Source: CAZGMN01 sp964645765
Lineage (GTDB): Bacteria > Acidobacteriota > Aminicenantia > Aminicenantales > Aminicenantaceae
Length of the DNA stretch: 64,000 nt
Assembly: GCA_964645765.1 (NCBI GenBank)
Contig: CAZYBE010000005.1
Location: 51,958-115,957 of the forward strand
Direction: 5' to 3'
Below the pieces are notes generated by a model. It saw only the letters and a program-made list of their open reading frames with translations. It made no database searches and was not told the origin of the DNA. Below are positions 16,479 through 24,115 of this stretch, one piece after another (position 1 is the first letter of the stretch; each line of letters starts with the position of its first letter). The translations under genes were made by a program, and so were the position numbers.

Positions 16479-17672
16479 ATGCCCTCATTCAGCCATTCGC
16501 AGATAGGAACCTATGAGACCTGCCCGCTGCAATACAAGTTTGCTTATATCGATAAAATAAAAATCAAAATGGAGACGGTCGAGGCTTTTCTCGGCTCAAG
16601 AGTCCATGAAACCCTGGAGAAGCTCTATCGGGATAAGCGTTACCAGAAATTCATGAAGCTGGAAGAGCTGCTGGCTTACTTCAACAAGAAATGGGAAGAG
16701 AATTGGAATGACAATATTCTTATCGTCAAAAAAGAATACAACCAGGAAAACTATCGCAAAATGGGGGAGAAGTACCTTGCTGATTATTACAACCGGTACC
16801 AGCCTTTCGACCAGGGCCGGACGATCGGCCTGGAAACAAGAGACCTCCTCACCCTCGATGAGCATGAAAATTACACCTACCACATCCGGATCGACAGGCT
16901 GATGGATATGGGAGACGGCCTTTATGAGGTTCATGATTACAAAGCCGGCATGAGCCTGCCCAAACAGGAAGAGCTTGATAATGACCAGCAGCTTGCCATG
17001 TATTCTCTGTGGGTCATGAAGAATTTTAAAGACTGCAGAAAATTGCGGCTGGTCTGGCACTTTGTAGCCTTTGACAAGGAGGCTGATTCCTACAGGACAG
17101 AGGAACAGCTCGAACATTTGAGAAAAGAAGTCCTGGCAAAAATCAAGAGAATAGAGGGAGTTTCGCAGTTTCCGGCAAATGTCTCTTCGCTCTGCGATTG
17201 GTGCTCCTATAAGTCGATCTGCCCAATGTGGAAGCACGCTGTCGAGCTCGAGCAGAAGCCAGAGAATGAATATCTGGGCGACCAGGGCCTGAAGCTTGTT
17301 GATGAATACGTGAGGATAAAAGAAGAGCAGGACCAGCGTCGGGCTGAGGCTGAAGAGAAGCTGGAAAAGTTGAAGCAAGAGCTCATTGCCTTCTGCCAGA
17401 GAGAAGGAGTTTCGGTTGTCTTCGGCTCTGAAAATAAGATCGCTGTCAATGAATACGAAAGCCTGAAGCTTCCGGCCAAAAACACAAAGGAGAGAGAAGA
17501 GCTGGTTTCAATCCTGAAAAGCATGGGCAGGCTGGATGAAGTGACAGACCTTGATGTTTATGCTCTGGCCCGGATCTTGAAAAACAGGGAATGGGATGAG
17601 AAAGACATTGCCATGCTTCAGAAGTTTGGATTAAAAGAGAAAAGTTTCAGGCTGAGCGTCTCTAAAAAATAA
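16479..17672 (+). CDS. PD-(D/E)XK (RecB/Cas4-type) nuclease with Fe-S cysteines, long form
   Basis: 397 residues. The nuclease core shows a conserved His in SRVHETLEK, Asp in IRIDRLM (motif II) and Asp-Tyr-Lys in VHDYKAG (motif III), the RecB-family metal-binding set. A cysteine in SYETCPLQYKF near the N-terminus and the cluster C-x2-C-x5-C (LCDWCSYKSIC, about residues 245-256) form the AddB/Cas4-type 4Fe-4S arrangement. A C-terminal extension of about 140 residues, partly coiled coil (EEQDQRRAEAEEKLEKL), is absent from the shorter paralogue at 21280-22047. Probable role: exonuclease in DNA repair or recombination (PDDEXK_1 family). No cas genes are nearby. SD AAGGAGG is well placed. Confidence 0.88.
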   Translation: MPSFSHSQIGTYETCPLQYKFAYIDKIKIKMETVEAFLGSRVHETLEKLYRDKRYQKFMKLEELLAYFNKKWEENWNDNILIVKKEYNQENYRKMGEKYLADYYNRYQPFDQGRTIGLETRDLLTLDEHENYTYHIRIDRLMDMGDGLYEVHDYKAGMSLPKQEELDNDQQLAMYSLWVMKNFKDCRKLRLVWHFVAFDKEADSYRTEEQLEHLRKEVLAKIKRIEGVSQFPANVSSLCDWCSYKSICPMWKHAVELEQKPENEYLGDQGLKLVDEYVRIKEEQDQRRAEAEEKLEKLKQELIAFCQREGVSVVFGSENKIAVNEYESLKLPAKNTKEREELVSILKSMGRLDEVTDLDVYALARILKNREWDEKDIAMLQKFGLKEKSFRLSVSKK

Positions 17673-17679
17673 TCTGAGG

Positions 17680-17701
17680 AAAAAGGGGCAGTCCCCTTTT
17701 T
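17680..17701. terminator. GGGG/CCCC palindrome, terminator-like (dispersed repeat copy)
   Basis: AAAAAGGGG (17680-17688) pairs with CCCCTTTTT (17693-17701) over a four-base loop, directly after the nuclease stop. With its T-run it would work as an intrinsic terminator in either direction. It is a one-base-deleted relative of the AAAAAGGGGAC-N-GTCCCCTTTTT repeats at 40007, 40081, 47451 and 47578. Confidence 0.7.
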
Positions 17702-17775
17702 GAGCTGGAATTGCCGATGTTGATGAAATCGGTCTTGATAAAATTCTGGAAAACTTGTTATCTTAGTAACTCTCG

Positions 17776-18291
17776 ATGAAAAATCCAATGAGAAGAAGTT
17801 TTTTCAGCTTTTCAATCTCATTCCTCTGCCTCTTTTTGATTTCTTGCGGAGGGAAGTCCGATGAGGACCTGATCATGGAGCTGATGGGAAAAATCGGAGG
17901 CTTTGCCGAAAAAAAAGATGTGAGCGGCGTCATGGCTAACCTTACTGAGGATTACCGTGATTTTGAGGGAAGGGATTTAAAAGAGACAGAGCAAATGATT
18001 CGCGGTTACTTTAAACAGTTTAAGGGAATTGCGGTCAATGTCCTGAGCACAAGGATTGACGAGATAAAAACGCCAGAGGCAACCATACAGACAGATGTCG
18101 CCCTTTCTTCCGGCGCGGCTAAAGCTTTCCGCAAGCTGATCCGGCTTTCAACGGATAATTACCGCTTGAAGATTAAATTGAGGAAAGCGAACAGTGTTTG
18201 GAAGATTCACTATGCTGAATGGATGTATATCAGCTTTGATGAGCTCTTCCCGGAATCTATCTCCATCTTCAAAAAAATATTTAAAATGTGA
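17776..18291 (+). CDS. NTF2-like lipoprotein of unknown function
   Basis: 171 residues beginning with a lipoprotein signal: basic N-terminus, hydrophobic run, then LISC at residues 23-26 as lipobox. The remainder has the alpha+beta pattern of an NTF2-like fold (MELMGKIGGFAEKKDVSGVMANLTEDY, then strand-rich segments ending in VWKIHYAEWMY). Such proteins are commonly small envelope proteins with unknown ligands. It stands alone between a terminator-like palindrome and a 104-base AT-rich gap. No clear Shine-Dalgarno is visible before ATG 17776; a later in-frame ATG (residue 5) is an alternative. Confidence 0.65.
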   Translation: MKNPMRRSFFSFSISFLCLFLISCGGKSDEDLIMELMGKIGGFAEKKDVSGVMANLTEDYRDFEGRDLKETEQMIRGYFKQFKGIAVNVLSTRIDEIKTPEATIQTDVALSSGAAKAFRKLIRLSTDNYRLKIKLRKANSVWKIHYAEWMYISFDELFPESISIFKKIFKM

Positions 18292-18395
18292 AATGGATAT
18301 ATATTTTAAACTTTTTCATCTAAAATTCATAAAATAATGGAGCAATATTTATATAAATATAATGAATTTTGTTATATGGTCATAAGGAGGAAAAA

Positions 18396-19121
18396 ATGAA
18401 AAGAATTATCTCACTCTCCATTTTGTGTCTCTTTCTCTTAACTTTGGCAGCCTATCCTGGTTTCGGTCAGACAGTTCAGGAAATCTTGAAAAAGATGGTC
18501 GAAGCTCAGGGAGGAAAAGAAGTCTTTGAGGGCATCAAGGACATGACTCTTTCTGGAAATTTAGAGGTTGTCCAGCAAGGGATAACCGGTGCATTAACTG
18601 TCTATAAGAAGGAGCCAGACAAAAGGCGGATAGACATAGAAATCCAGGGCACGGTCATCACCCAAGCCTATGATGGACAAACAGCATGGGGAACAAACCT
18701 GCAGACCTTAGCGACTGAAGTCTTCTCCGGGGACCAGGCAGCATCATTGAAGAGAGAGGCTCTGCCCATTGTTTCATTTCTTTATCCAGAAAAATACAGA
18801 ATATCTTTTGCCTACAAAGGGAAGGAAAAGCTTGAAAACAAGGACTATTTTGTTCTGGAGGAATCTTTTCCTGATGGATTCAAATTGACATTCTATGTCG
18901 ACCCTGAAACCTATCTGACATATAAGACTAAATCCAAGACCACGACTCAAATGGGTGAGGCGGAAGTCGAGCAATTTAACTCTGACTATAAAAAAGTCGA
19001 TGGAATGACAATCGCCCATAGCTTGGTCCAATATTTAAATGGTCAAGAAAATATTAAAATCACATTCTCAAAAGTGAGCTTCAACTCCGGCCTGGACGAT
19101 TCTTTGTTCAAGATGAAATAG
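18396..19121 (+). CDS. LolA-like outer-membrane lipoprotein-sorting family protein
   Basis: 241 residues from ATG 18396, preceded by ATAAGGAGG. A signal peptide (ISLSILCLFLLTLAAYPGFG) leads into a LolA-like beta-barrel domain: LKKMVEAQGGKEVFEGIKDM, then alternating strands with YDGQTAWG and YFVLEESFPDGFKLTFYVDP, the last a recognisable LolA/YdhR-type signature. It is probably periplasmic, binding a lipid or lipoprotein, but the family includes many proteins of unknown function and this is not the canonical LolA. Followed by the S9 peptidase after 82 bases with similar ribosome sites, so possibly co-expressed. Confidence 0.75.
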   Translation: MKRIISLSILCLFLLTLAAYPGFGQTVQEILKKMVEAQGGKEVFEGIKDMTLSGNLEVVQQGITGALTVYKKEPDKRRIDIEIQGTVITQAYDGQTAWGTNLQTLATEVFSGDQAASLKREALPIVSFLYPEKYRISFAYKGKEKLENKDYFVLEESFPDGFKLTFYVDPETYLTYKTKSKTTTQMGEAEVEQFNSDYKKVDGMTIAHSLVQYLNGQENIKITFSKVSFNSGLDDSLFKMK

Positions 19122-19203
19122 AAAAAAAGACCTTGCCGCTTTAAACTTTTTTGCCTTAAAAATCCAATTGAAAAAAGGCATTTCTTTAAAGAAGGAGGCT
19201 GGT

Positions 19204-21261
19204 ATGAAGAAATTCTCAACAAAAATAATGGCGCTAGGCCTTTTCTTCTTATTCGCTTATTCAAGCGTGATATACGCACAAGAGAAAAACTACAAACTTC
19301 TCGCGAGCGAGACCTTCATGGAGATGGAATCCATCGGAAGCACGAGCATCTCACCTGACGGGAAATACATTCTCTTCACCCGAAGCTGGATTGACAAGAT
19401 GAATGACCGGTCGAGGAGCAACCTTTGGATGGCTGATGTTGAGGGAAGCCGCATTCGCGAGCTTACCCAGGGAAACTGGAGAGACTTCTCTCCAGTCTGG
19501 TCGCCAGACGGGAAAAAGATTGCCTTTCTATCCGATAGAGACGGAACAACTCAGGTTCATATCCTCTGGATTGATACCAGGGAGGTTGCCCAACTCACCC
19601 ATCTCGAGACTCCGCCAGGAAACATCAGATGGTCGCCTGATGGAAAAATGCTGGCTTTTACTCTTTTTGTTCTAGACACTGTGCCCATCCTGCCAGTAAA
19701 GCTTCCCAAAAAGCCTGAAGGCGCCAAATGGGCTGAGCCGGCAGTCGTCATCGACAGGCTGGCCTGGAGGAACGACGGCAGAGGATACATACCAAAAGGT
19801 TATGAGCAGATTTTTATAGTCGATGCTGAACTTGGAGGCACTCCAAAGCAGATAACGAGCGGAGATAACGCTCACTATCCTGACCAGCAGTCATCGCTCC
19901 TTCCTGTCGTGCCCGAATGGTCTTCGGACGGCAAAAAAATGTATTTTAGCGCCGTCCGCAAACCAGGCGCTGACTACCGGGATGGCGATTCAGAGATTTA
20001 TTCGGTTGACTTGGGGACATTGGAGATAAAAGCGCTGACTGACCGTAAGGGACCGGACGAAGACGCTCTTGTCTCTCCAGACGGAAAATGGATTGCTTAC
20101 ACCGGTTATGATGAGAAAAATTGCACGTACTCTCTTTCGAACATCTATCTCATGGACGCAGAGGGAAGTCAGAAACGGCTTCTGGCCAGTGAGCTTCCTG
20201 ATTCACCTTCAGACATGGCCTGGGCTCCGGACGGCTCTGGAGTCTATTATCTTGTGAATGAGAGGGGAGAGGTCAACCTTTATTTTGTCCTCATGGACGG
20301 AAAAGCTAAAAAAATAACAAGCGGCATCCATTATTTATCTGGATTATCCATCGCTAAAAATAGACAGGTGGCAACTGTGCGTTCGACCTTCAAAAAACCA
20401 GCATGCCTGGTGACATTCAACCTCAGCAATCCGGCGAACAGCACGGAGCTTGTCGATGTCAATGAGGATGTCCTGGCCGATGTGAGGCTGGGAGAGGTTG
20501 AGGAATTGCGGTTTAAATCTTACGATGGGCTTGACCTCCACGGCTGGCTGGTGAAGCCTGCCCAGTTTGAGTCGAACAAAAAATATCCCATGGTCCTCTC
20601 CATCCACGGCGGACCATGGGCGATGTACTCTGTCCAGTTCAGCTGGGACTGGCAGAACTTTGCCGCCAACGGCTATGCTGTTTTATACATGAATCCGAGA
20701 GGAAGCACAGGCTATGGACAGGATTTTGTTAACGGCATTCAGTATTCCTTTCCTGGAAAAGACTACGACGATTTGATGGCTAGCGTCGATGCAGCAGTGG
20801 CCAAGGGCTTCATCGATGAGAATAACCTCTTTGTCTGCGGCGCAAGCGGAGGCGGCTGTCTTACGGCCTGGATTGTCGGTCACACCAACCGCTTCAAGGC
20901 TGCAGTCTCGATGGCACCTATCATCAACTGGTATTCCTTTGTGGGGACCACAGACGGCATCCATTTCATAAGGCAATTCAAAAAATATCCCTGGGAAGAC
21001 CCGATGGAGTATGCCATGCGATCGCCTCTTTACTATGCAGGGAATGTCACCACTCCGACAATGCTTATGACAGGCGAGGAAGATTTAAGATGCCCGATCA
21101 GCCAGAGCGAAGAATTCTACCGCGCCTTAAAGATACTAAAAAGAGACACTGTCCTGGTGAGAATGCCTGAGGAGTTTCATGGCTTCCGCCGGCCTTCTCA
21201 TCGTCTTTTGCGCCAGCTTTATCTTCTGGCCTGGTTTGAAAAATACCGGTCAGCCAAATAA
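19204..21261 (+). CDS. S9 family prolyl oligopeptidase-type peptidase (copy 1)
   Basis: 685 residues from ATG 19204, preceded by AAGGAGGCTGGT. After a signal peptide (residues 1-26) comes a seven-bladed TolB/WD40-like propeller with repeats such as SPDGKYILFTRSW and WSPDGKKIAFLSDRDG. The C-terminal alpha/beta hydrolase has the full triad: Ser in CGASGGG (about residue 562), Asp in GEEDLRC and His in EEFHGF. Members are dipeptidyl or acyl-aminoacyl peptidases acting on short peptides in the periplasm. A close paralogue at 32663-34684 shares long identical runs, including YAVLYMNPRGSTGYGQDF, so the two arose by duplication. The short nuclease gene follows after 18 bases. Confidence 0.92.
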   Translation: MKKFSTKIMALGLFFLFAYSSVIYAQEKNYKLLASETFMEMESIGSTSISPDGKYILFTRSWIDKMNDRSRSNLWMADVEGSRIRELTQGNWRDFSPVWSPDGKKIAFLSDRDGTTQVHILWIDTREVAQLTHLETPPGNIRWSPDGKMLAFTLFVLDTVPILPVKLPKKPEGAKWAEPAVVIDRLAWRNDGRGYIPKGYEQIFIVDAELGGTPKQITSGDNAHYPDQQSSLLPVVPEWSSDGKKMYFSAVRKPGADYRDGDSEIYSVDLGTLEIKALTDRKGPDEDALVSPDGKWIAYTGYDEKNCTYSLSNIYLMDAEGSQKRLLASELPDSPSDMAWAPDGSGVYYLVNERGEVNLYFVLMDGKAKKITSGIHYLSGLSIAKNRQVATVRSTFKKPACLVTFNLSNPANSTELVDVNEDVLADVRLGEVEELRFKSYDGLDLHGWLVKPAQFESNKKYPMVLSIHGGPWAMYSVQFSWDWQNFAANGYAVLYMNPRGSTGYGQDFVNGIQYSFPGKDYDDLMASVDAAVAKGFIDENNLFVCGASGGGCLTAWIVGHTNRFKAAVSMAPIINWYSFVGTTDGIHFIRQFKKYPWEDPMEYAMRSPLYYAGNVTTPTMLMTGEEDLRCPISQSEEFYRALKILKRDTVLVRMPEEFHGFRRPSHRLLRQLYLLAWFEKYRSAK

Positions 21262-21279
21262 TTTTATCTTAAATTCAAA

Positions 21280-22047
21280 ATGCCAACCTACAGCCATTCG
21301 AAAATAATCTCCTATGAGACCTGCCCCTTAAGGTATAAATACGCCTACATCGATAAAATAAAGCCAGAGGCAGAGGAGACAGCAGAATCTTTTCTTGGAG
21401 CCAGGATGCACGAGACGCTGGAGAAGCTTTACAGAAACATCTGTTATGGAAAGTCGATGACGAAGAAAGAACTGCTGGCTTTTTTCAGGAGCCAGTGGCT
21501 GAAGAGCTGGCCAGAGTCAATAATCCTTGTCGATGAAAATCTTAGCTCAGCAGATTTTCGCAAGAAAGGAGAGGCTTATCTCAGAGACTATTACAAAAGA
21601 TACAAGCCTTTCCGAGAGGGCAGAGTTGTCGACCTGGAAATAACAGATTTTTTGCCTTTAGACGAAAAGGGAGAATATGAATTTTACATCCGAATTGACC
21701 GGCTGATGGATATGGGAAATGGCCTTTATGAAATCCACGATTACAAGACAAATACAACACTTCCGACCCAGGAGCATCTGGATAAAGACCCCCAGCTTGC
21801 CATGTACTCGGTGTGGGTAAGGCGAGAATTTGAAGATTGCAAGGAGGTGAGGCTTATCTGGCATTTCTTAGCCTTCGATAAGGAAATGCGCTCCTCGAGA
21901 ACCGAAGAACAGCTTGAGAGCCTGATGCAGGAGACTCTTCGAAAGATCAAGGCCATCGAAGAAGCCAAGGAATTCCCAGCCAGAGCGTCAAGCCTCTGCC
22001 CCTGGTGTCTGTACAAGAGAAGTTGCCCTTTAAACTTGCTCGATTGA
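21280..22047 (+). CDS. PD-(D/E)XK nuclease, short paralogue
   Basis: 255 residues, clearly paralogous to the nuclease at 16479-17672: shared starts (SYETCPLRYKYAYIDKIK), the conserved His in ARMHETLEKLY, Asp in IRIDRLMDMG, Asp-Tyr-Lys in IHDYKTN and the C-x2-C-x5-C cluster (LCPWCLYKRSC) near residue 240. It ends right after the cysteine cluster, so the coiled-coil extension of the longer copy is missing. All catalytic and Fe-S residues are retained, arguing for an active gene rather than a decaying copy. It follows the S9 peptidase by 18 bases without a strong ribosome site and may depend on its transcript. Confidence 0.87.
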   Translation: MPTYSHSKIISYETCPLRYKYAYIDKIKPEAEETAESFLGARMHETLEKLYRNICYGKSMTKKELLAFFRSQWLKSWPESIILVDENLSSADFRKKGEAYLRDYYKRYKPFREGRVVDLEITDFLPLDEKGEYEFYIRIDRLMDMGNGLYEIHDYKTNTTLPTQEHLDKDPQLAMYSVWVRREFEDCKEVRLIWHFLAFDKEMRSSRTEEQLESLMQETLRKIKAIEEAKEFPARASSLCPWCLYKRSCPLNLLD

Positions 22048-22144
22048 CACCGAATTTCTCCTCTGCTATATGTTTTAAAGTGGGAAGGGGATAGAGGAAA
22101 ATAGAACTTAGCCAAGATGAAAGAGCCTTAGAACGGAGGTAAAA

Positions 22145-23071
22145 ATGCAGAGTCCTGGAGTTAGCGTCAGAAGCAGGCCTGCCGATATTTTGATTGTCGG
22201 CAGCGGACCAGCAGGCCTGACAGCAGGCTTGTATGCTTCGCGGGCTGGAAGCAAAACTCTCATTCTGGAGGGAAGAGCTCGTTCCCGACTTTCGGTTGGA
22301 TACAGGCTCGAAAACTATCCTGGATTCATCTCCATTGACAGCCGGGAGCTGCTTGATAAATTCAGAAGTCATGCCCAACACTTTGGCGCTGAGATCATAA
22401 AAGGGGACGCTATCAGCTTCAATCTTGCCTCTGACCCAAAATTTGTCGCCACTCGAGACACCCTCATCGAAGCCAAGGCTGTGATTATCGCTACAGGCAA
22501 GCCTATCTCCAGCGGCAAGCTTATTCCCGGGGAGGAAAGATTGCTGGGAATGGGAGTGAGCTATTGTTCAACCTGCGATGGTCCGCTCTATCGTGGAAGC
22601 AAAGTGGCTGCAGTAGGAAATTCTGATGAAGCCGCAGAGGATGTCCGCCTCTTGGAGCGGATGGGCTGCAAAGTCTTTTGGATTCAGGGAGACCGGAACA
22701 AATGGAATGTCGCTCGAAATTCAATTGACGAGATAAAAAACAAGGGAATTCCCCTCTACCCCAAAGCCATTGTTAAAGAAATTGTGGGCGAACAAAGAGT
22801 GGAGAAGGTTGTCATCGAAAGAGAAGTGAAGGAAGACGAGCTTGAGGTTGCTGGAGTCTTTATTTTCCGGGAAATTCCTACTGCTCCTCTTTTTGCCAAG
22901 GCGGGTATCGAGCTCGACCATAAACAGTGCATTAAGGTTGACCGCTTTCAAAGGACAAATCTAAAAGGAGTTTTCGCTGCTGGAGATGTCACTTGCGGAG
23001 GAATGCAAATTATCTCTGCGGCAGGCGAGGGGTGCGTGGCAGCGATGCAAGCTATCATGTTTCTGAGATAA
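22145..23071 (+). CDS. thioredoxin reductase-like FAD/NAD(P) oxidoreductase
   Basis: 308 residues. The FAD-binding GxGxxG motif is VGSGPAGLTAG (about residue 20), the redox-active disulphide is C-x2-C in YCSTCDG (about residue 140), the second dinucleotide site is VAAVGNSDEAAEDV, where the usual GGGNSA is degenerate, and the closing FAD motif is FAAGDVTCGGMQIISAAGEG. This matches low-molecular-weight thioredoxin reductases (TrxB) that pass electrons from NAD(P)H to thioredoxin, or the ferredoxin- or flavodoxin-linked relatives. No thioredoxin gene is adjacent. The altered second Rossmann motif (AVGNSD rather than GGGDSA) may mean a different electron donor. SD GGAGG precedes the ATG. Confidence 0.87.
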   Translation: MQSPGVSVRSRPADILIVGSGPAGLTAGLYASRAGSKTLILEGRARSRLSVGYRLENYPGFISIDSRELLDKFRSHAQHFGAEIIKGDAISFNLASDPKFVATRDTLIEAKAVIIATGKPISSGKLIPGEERLLGMGVSYCSTCDGPLYRGSKVAAVGNSDEAAEDVRLLERMGCKVFWIQGDRNKWNVARNSIDEIKNKGIPLYPKAIVKEIVGEQRVEKVVIEREVKEDELEVAGVFIFREIPTAPLFAKAGIELDHKQCIKVDRFQRTNLKGVFAAGDVTCGGMQIISAAGEGCVAAMQAIMFLR

Positions 23072-23209
23072 CGAGAATGCTCCGAAAAAAAAGCATCTTG
23101 CCTGATTTTTGCCTTTCCAATTTAAGCTATGCGGTTGAAAAAGACCGGCTGTTCTGTTGATTTAGAATAAAATTTTTTTAAAGGAGTTTAAGTCCTTTGG
23201 AGGAGAGAA

Positions 23210-23722
23210 ATGAACTTATCGACGAAAAAATTGTCTCAAATTGTCATCTTAATAATAGGGGCTGCAGCTTTTGCCCTTGTTGGATTTTATTCCAGTAAAA
23301 TCAATCTGGATAAGTGGAAGCCCAAAGCGCTGATAGAGCAAATCCCATTTGAAGAAGCCTTGGAGGTGCTGGGATTCGAGGAAGCAGAGTTTTACACCTC
23401 GGCCAATGAATTCATGAGGGCTGAGATAAAGATAAAAGTAAAATTCCCCTCTCATATCGAGCCAGCCGATAGATTACCTTCAGAATATAAGAACGGGCAA
23501 AAAAAAGCTTACAGCACCGCGGAAATACTTGTCATAGACATTCCAAGCGCCGAGATGCTGATGAAGATGAAGGAGGCATTGTCCCAGAGAAAATATCTGA
23601 AATTGGCCAAAAGCCAAGAAATGCAGGTTGTGTTTAAAGAGACCCGAATCGACCATAAAAAAGTTAAAAGCATAGAGAAAATCTCTTTGAAACCGGAAAG
23701 CTATTATTTTGTGCAGTATTGA
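23210..23722 (+). CDS. hypothetical membrane-anchored protein
   Basis: 170 residues, not recognised. One N-terminal hydrophobic helix (residues 9-28, IVILIIGAAAFALVGFYSSK) probably anchors it with the rest outside the cytoplasm. The remainder is charged and alpha/beta with no conserved cysteines or catalytic motif. SD GGAGGAG lies just upstream of ATG 23210. It stands alone, and a hairpin lies downstream. Confidence 0.6.
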   Translation: MNLSTKKLSQIVILIIGAAAFALVGFYSSKINLDKWKPKALIEQIPFEEALEVLGFEEAEFYTSANEFMRAEIKIKVKFPSHIEPADRLPSEYKNGQKKAYSTAEILVIDIPSAEMLMKMKEALSQRKYLKLAKSQEMQVVFKETRIDHKKVKSIEKISLKPESYYFVQY

Positions 23723-24115
23723 ATTTGTTCTTAAACGTCAACACGCAAAAAAATGCTGGCTGTTAGGGGAAAATGAGCAGAAGGGAATGTAGGGTGCAAA
23801 AACTTGCCCAGCCAGCGCAACAAGTCTGATTCTAGGCTGGCATAGCTTGCCAGGAGTCGTCAATCACCTTTGAAGGTGGTTTTCAAGGTGATTTTTACTC
23901 CTCCTTGTCATATCTTTCCCCTTGAGATTTATCGCCCAAAAGGGTTACTGGCCAATCTTCTCCCATTCAGGAGTATTTTTCCATAGTAAAATAGAGGCTT
24001 CGAGAAGGCAAGGATCGCGGGTGTAGGATAAGAAAGGGAGGTTAAGAGGCTCAATTCGTTATCTTAAATTTGAGTATTCATTTCATTGATGGGACAAAAA
24101 GGAGGTAATTTTAAA
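23723..24115. other. intergenic region with one hairpin
   Basis: 393 bases. It contains the hairpin listed at 23862-23893, followed by a T-run, and an AT-rich leader with AAAAGGAGG before the next gene. No ORF with coding character and no recognised RNA motif. Confidence 0.5.
23862..23896 (+). terminator. probable intrinsic terminator hairpin
   Basis: AATCACCTT (23862-23870) pairs with AAGGTGATT (23885-23893); the stem extends inward through TGAA/TTCA with one bulge, and a TTT run follows. Likely ends transcription of the 23210-23722 gene, although it lies 140 bases past the stop. Confidence 0.5.

Noticed and set aside
16479..17672. Cas4 or AddB as part of a CRISPR or AddAB locus
   Set aside because: No cas genes, repeats, spacers or helicase nearby.
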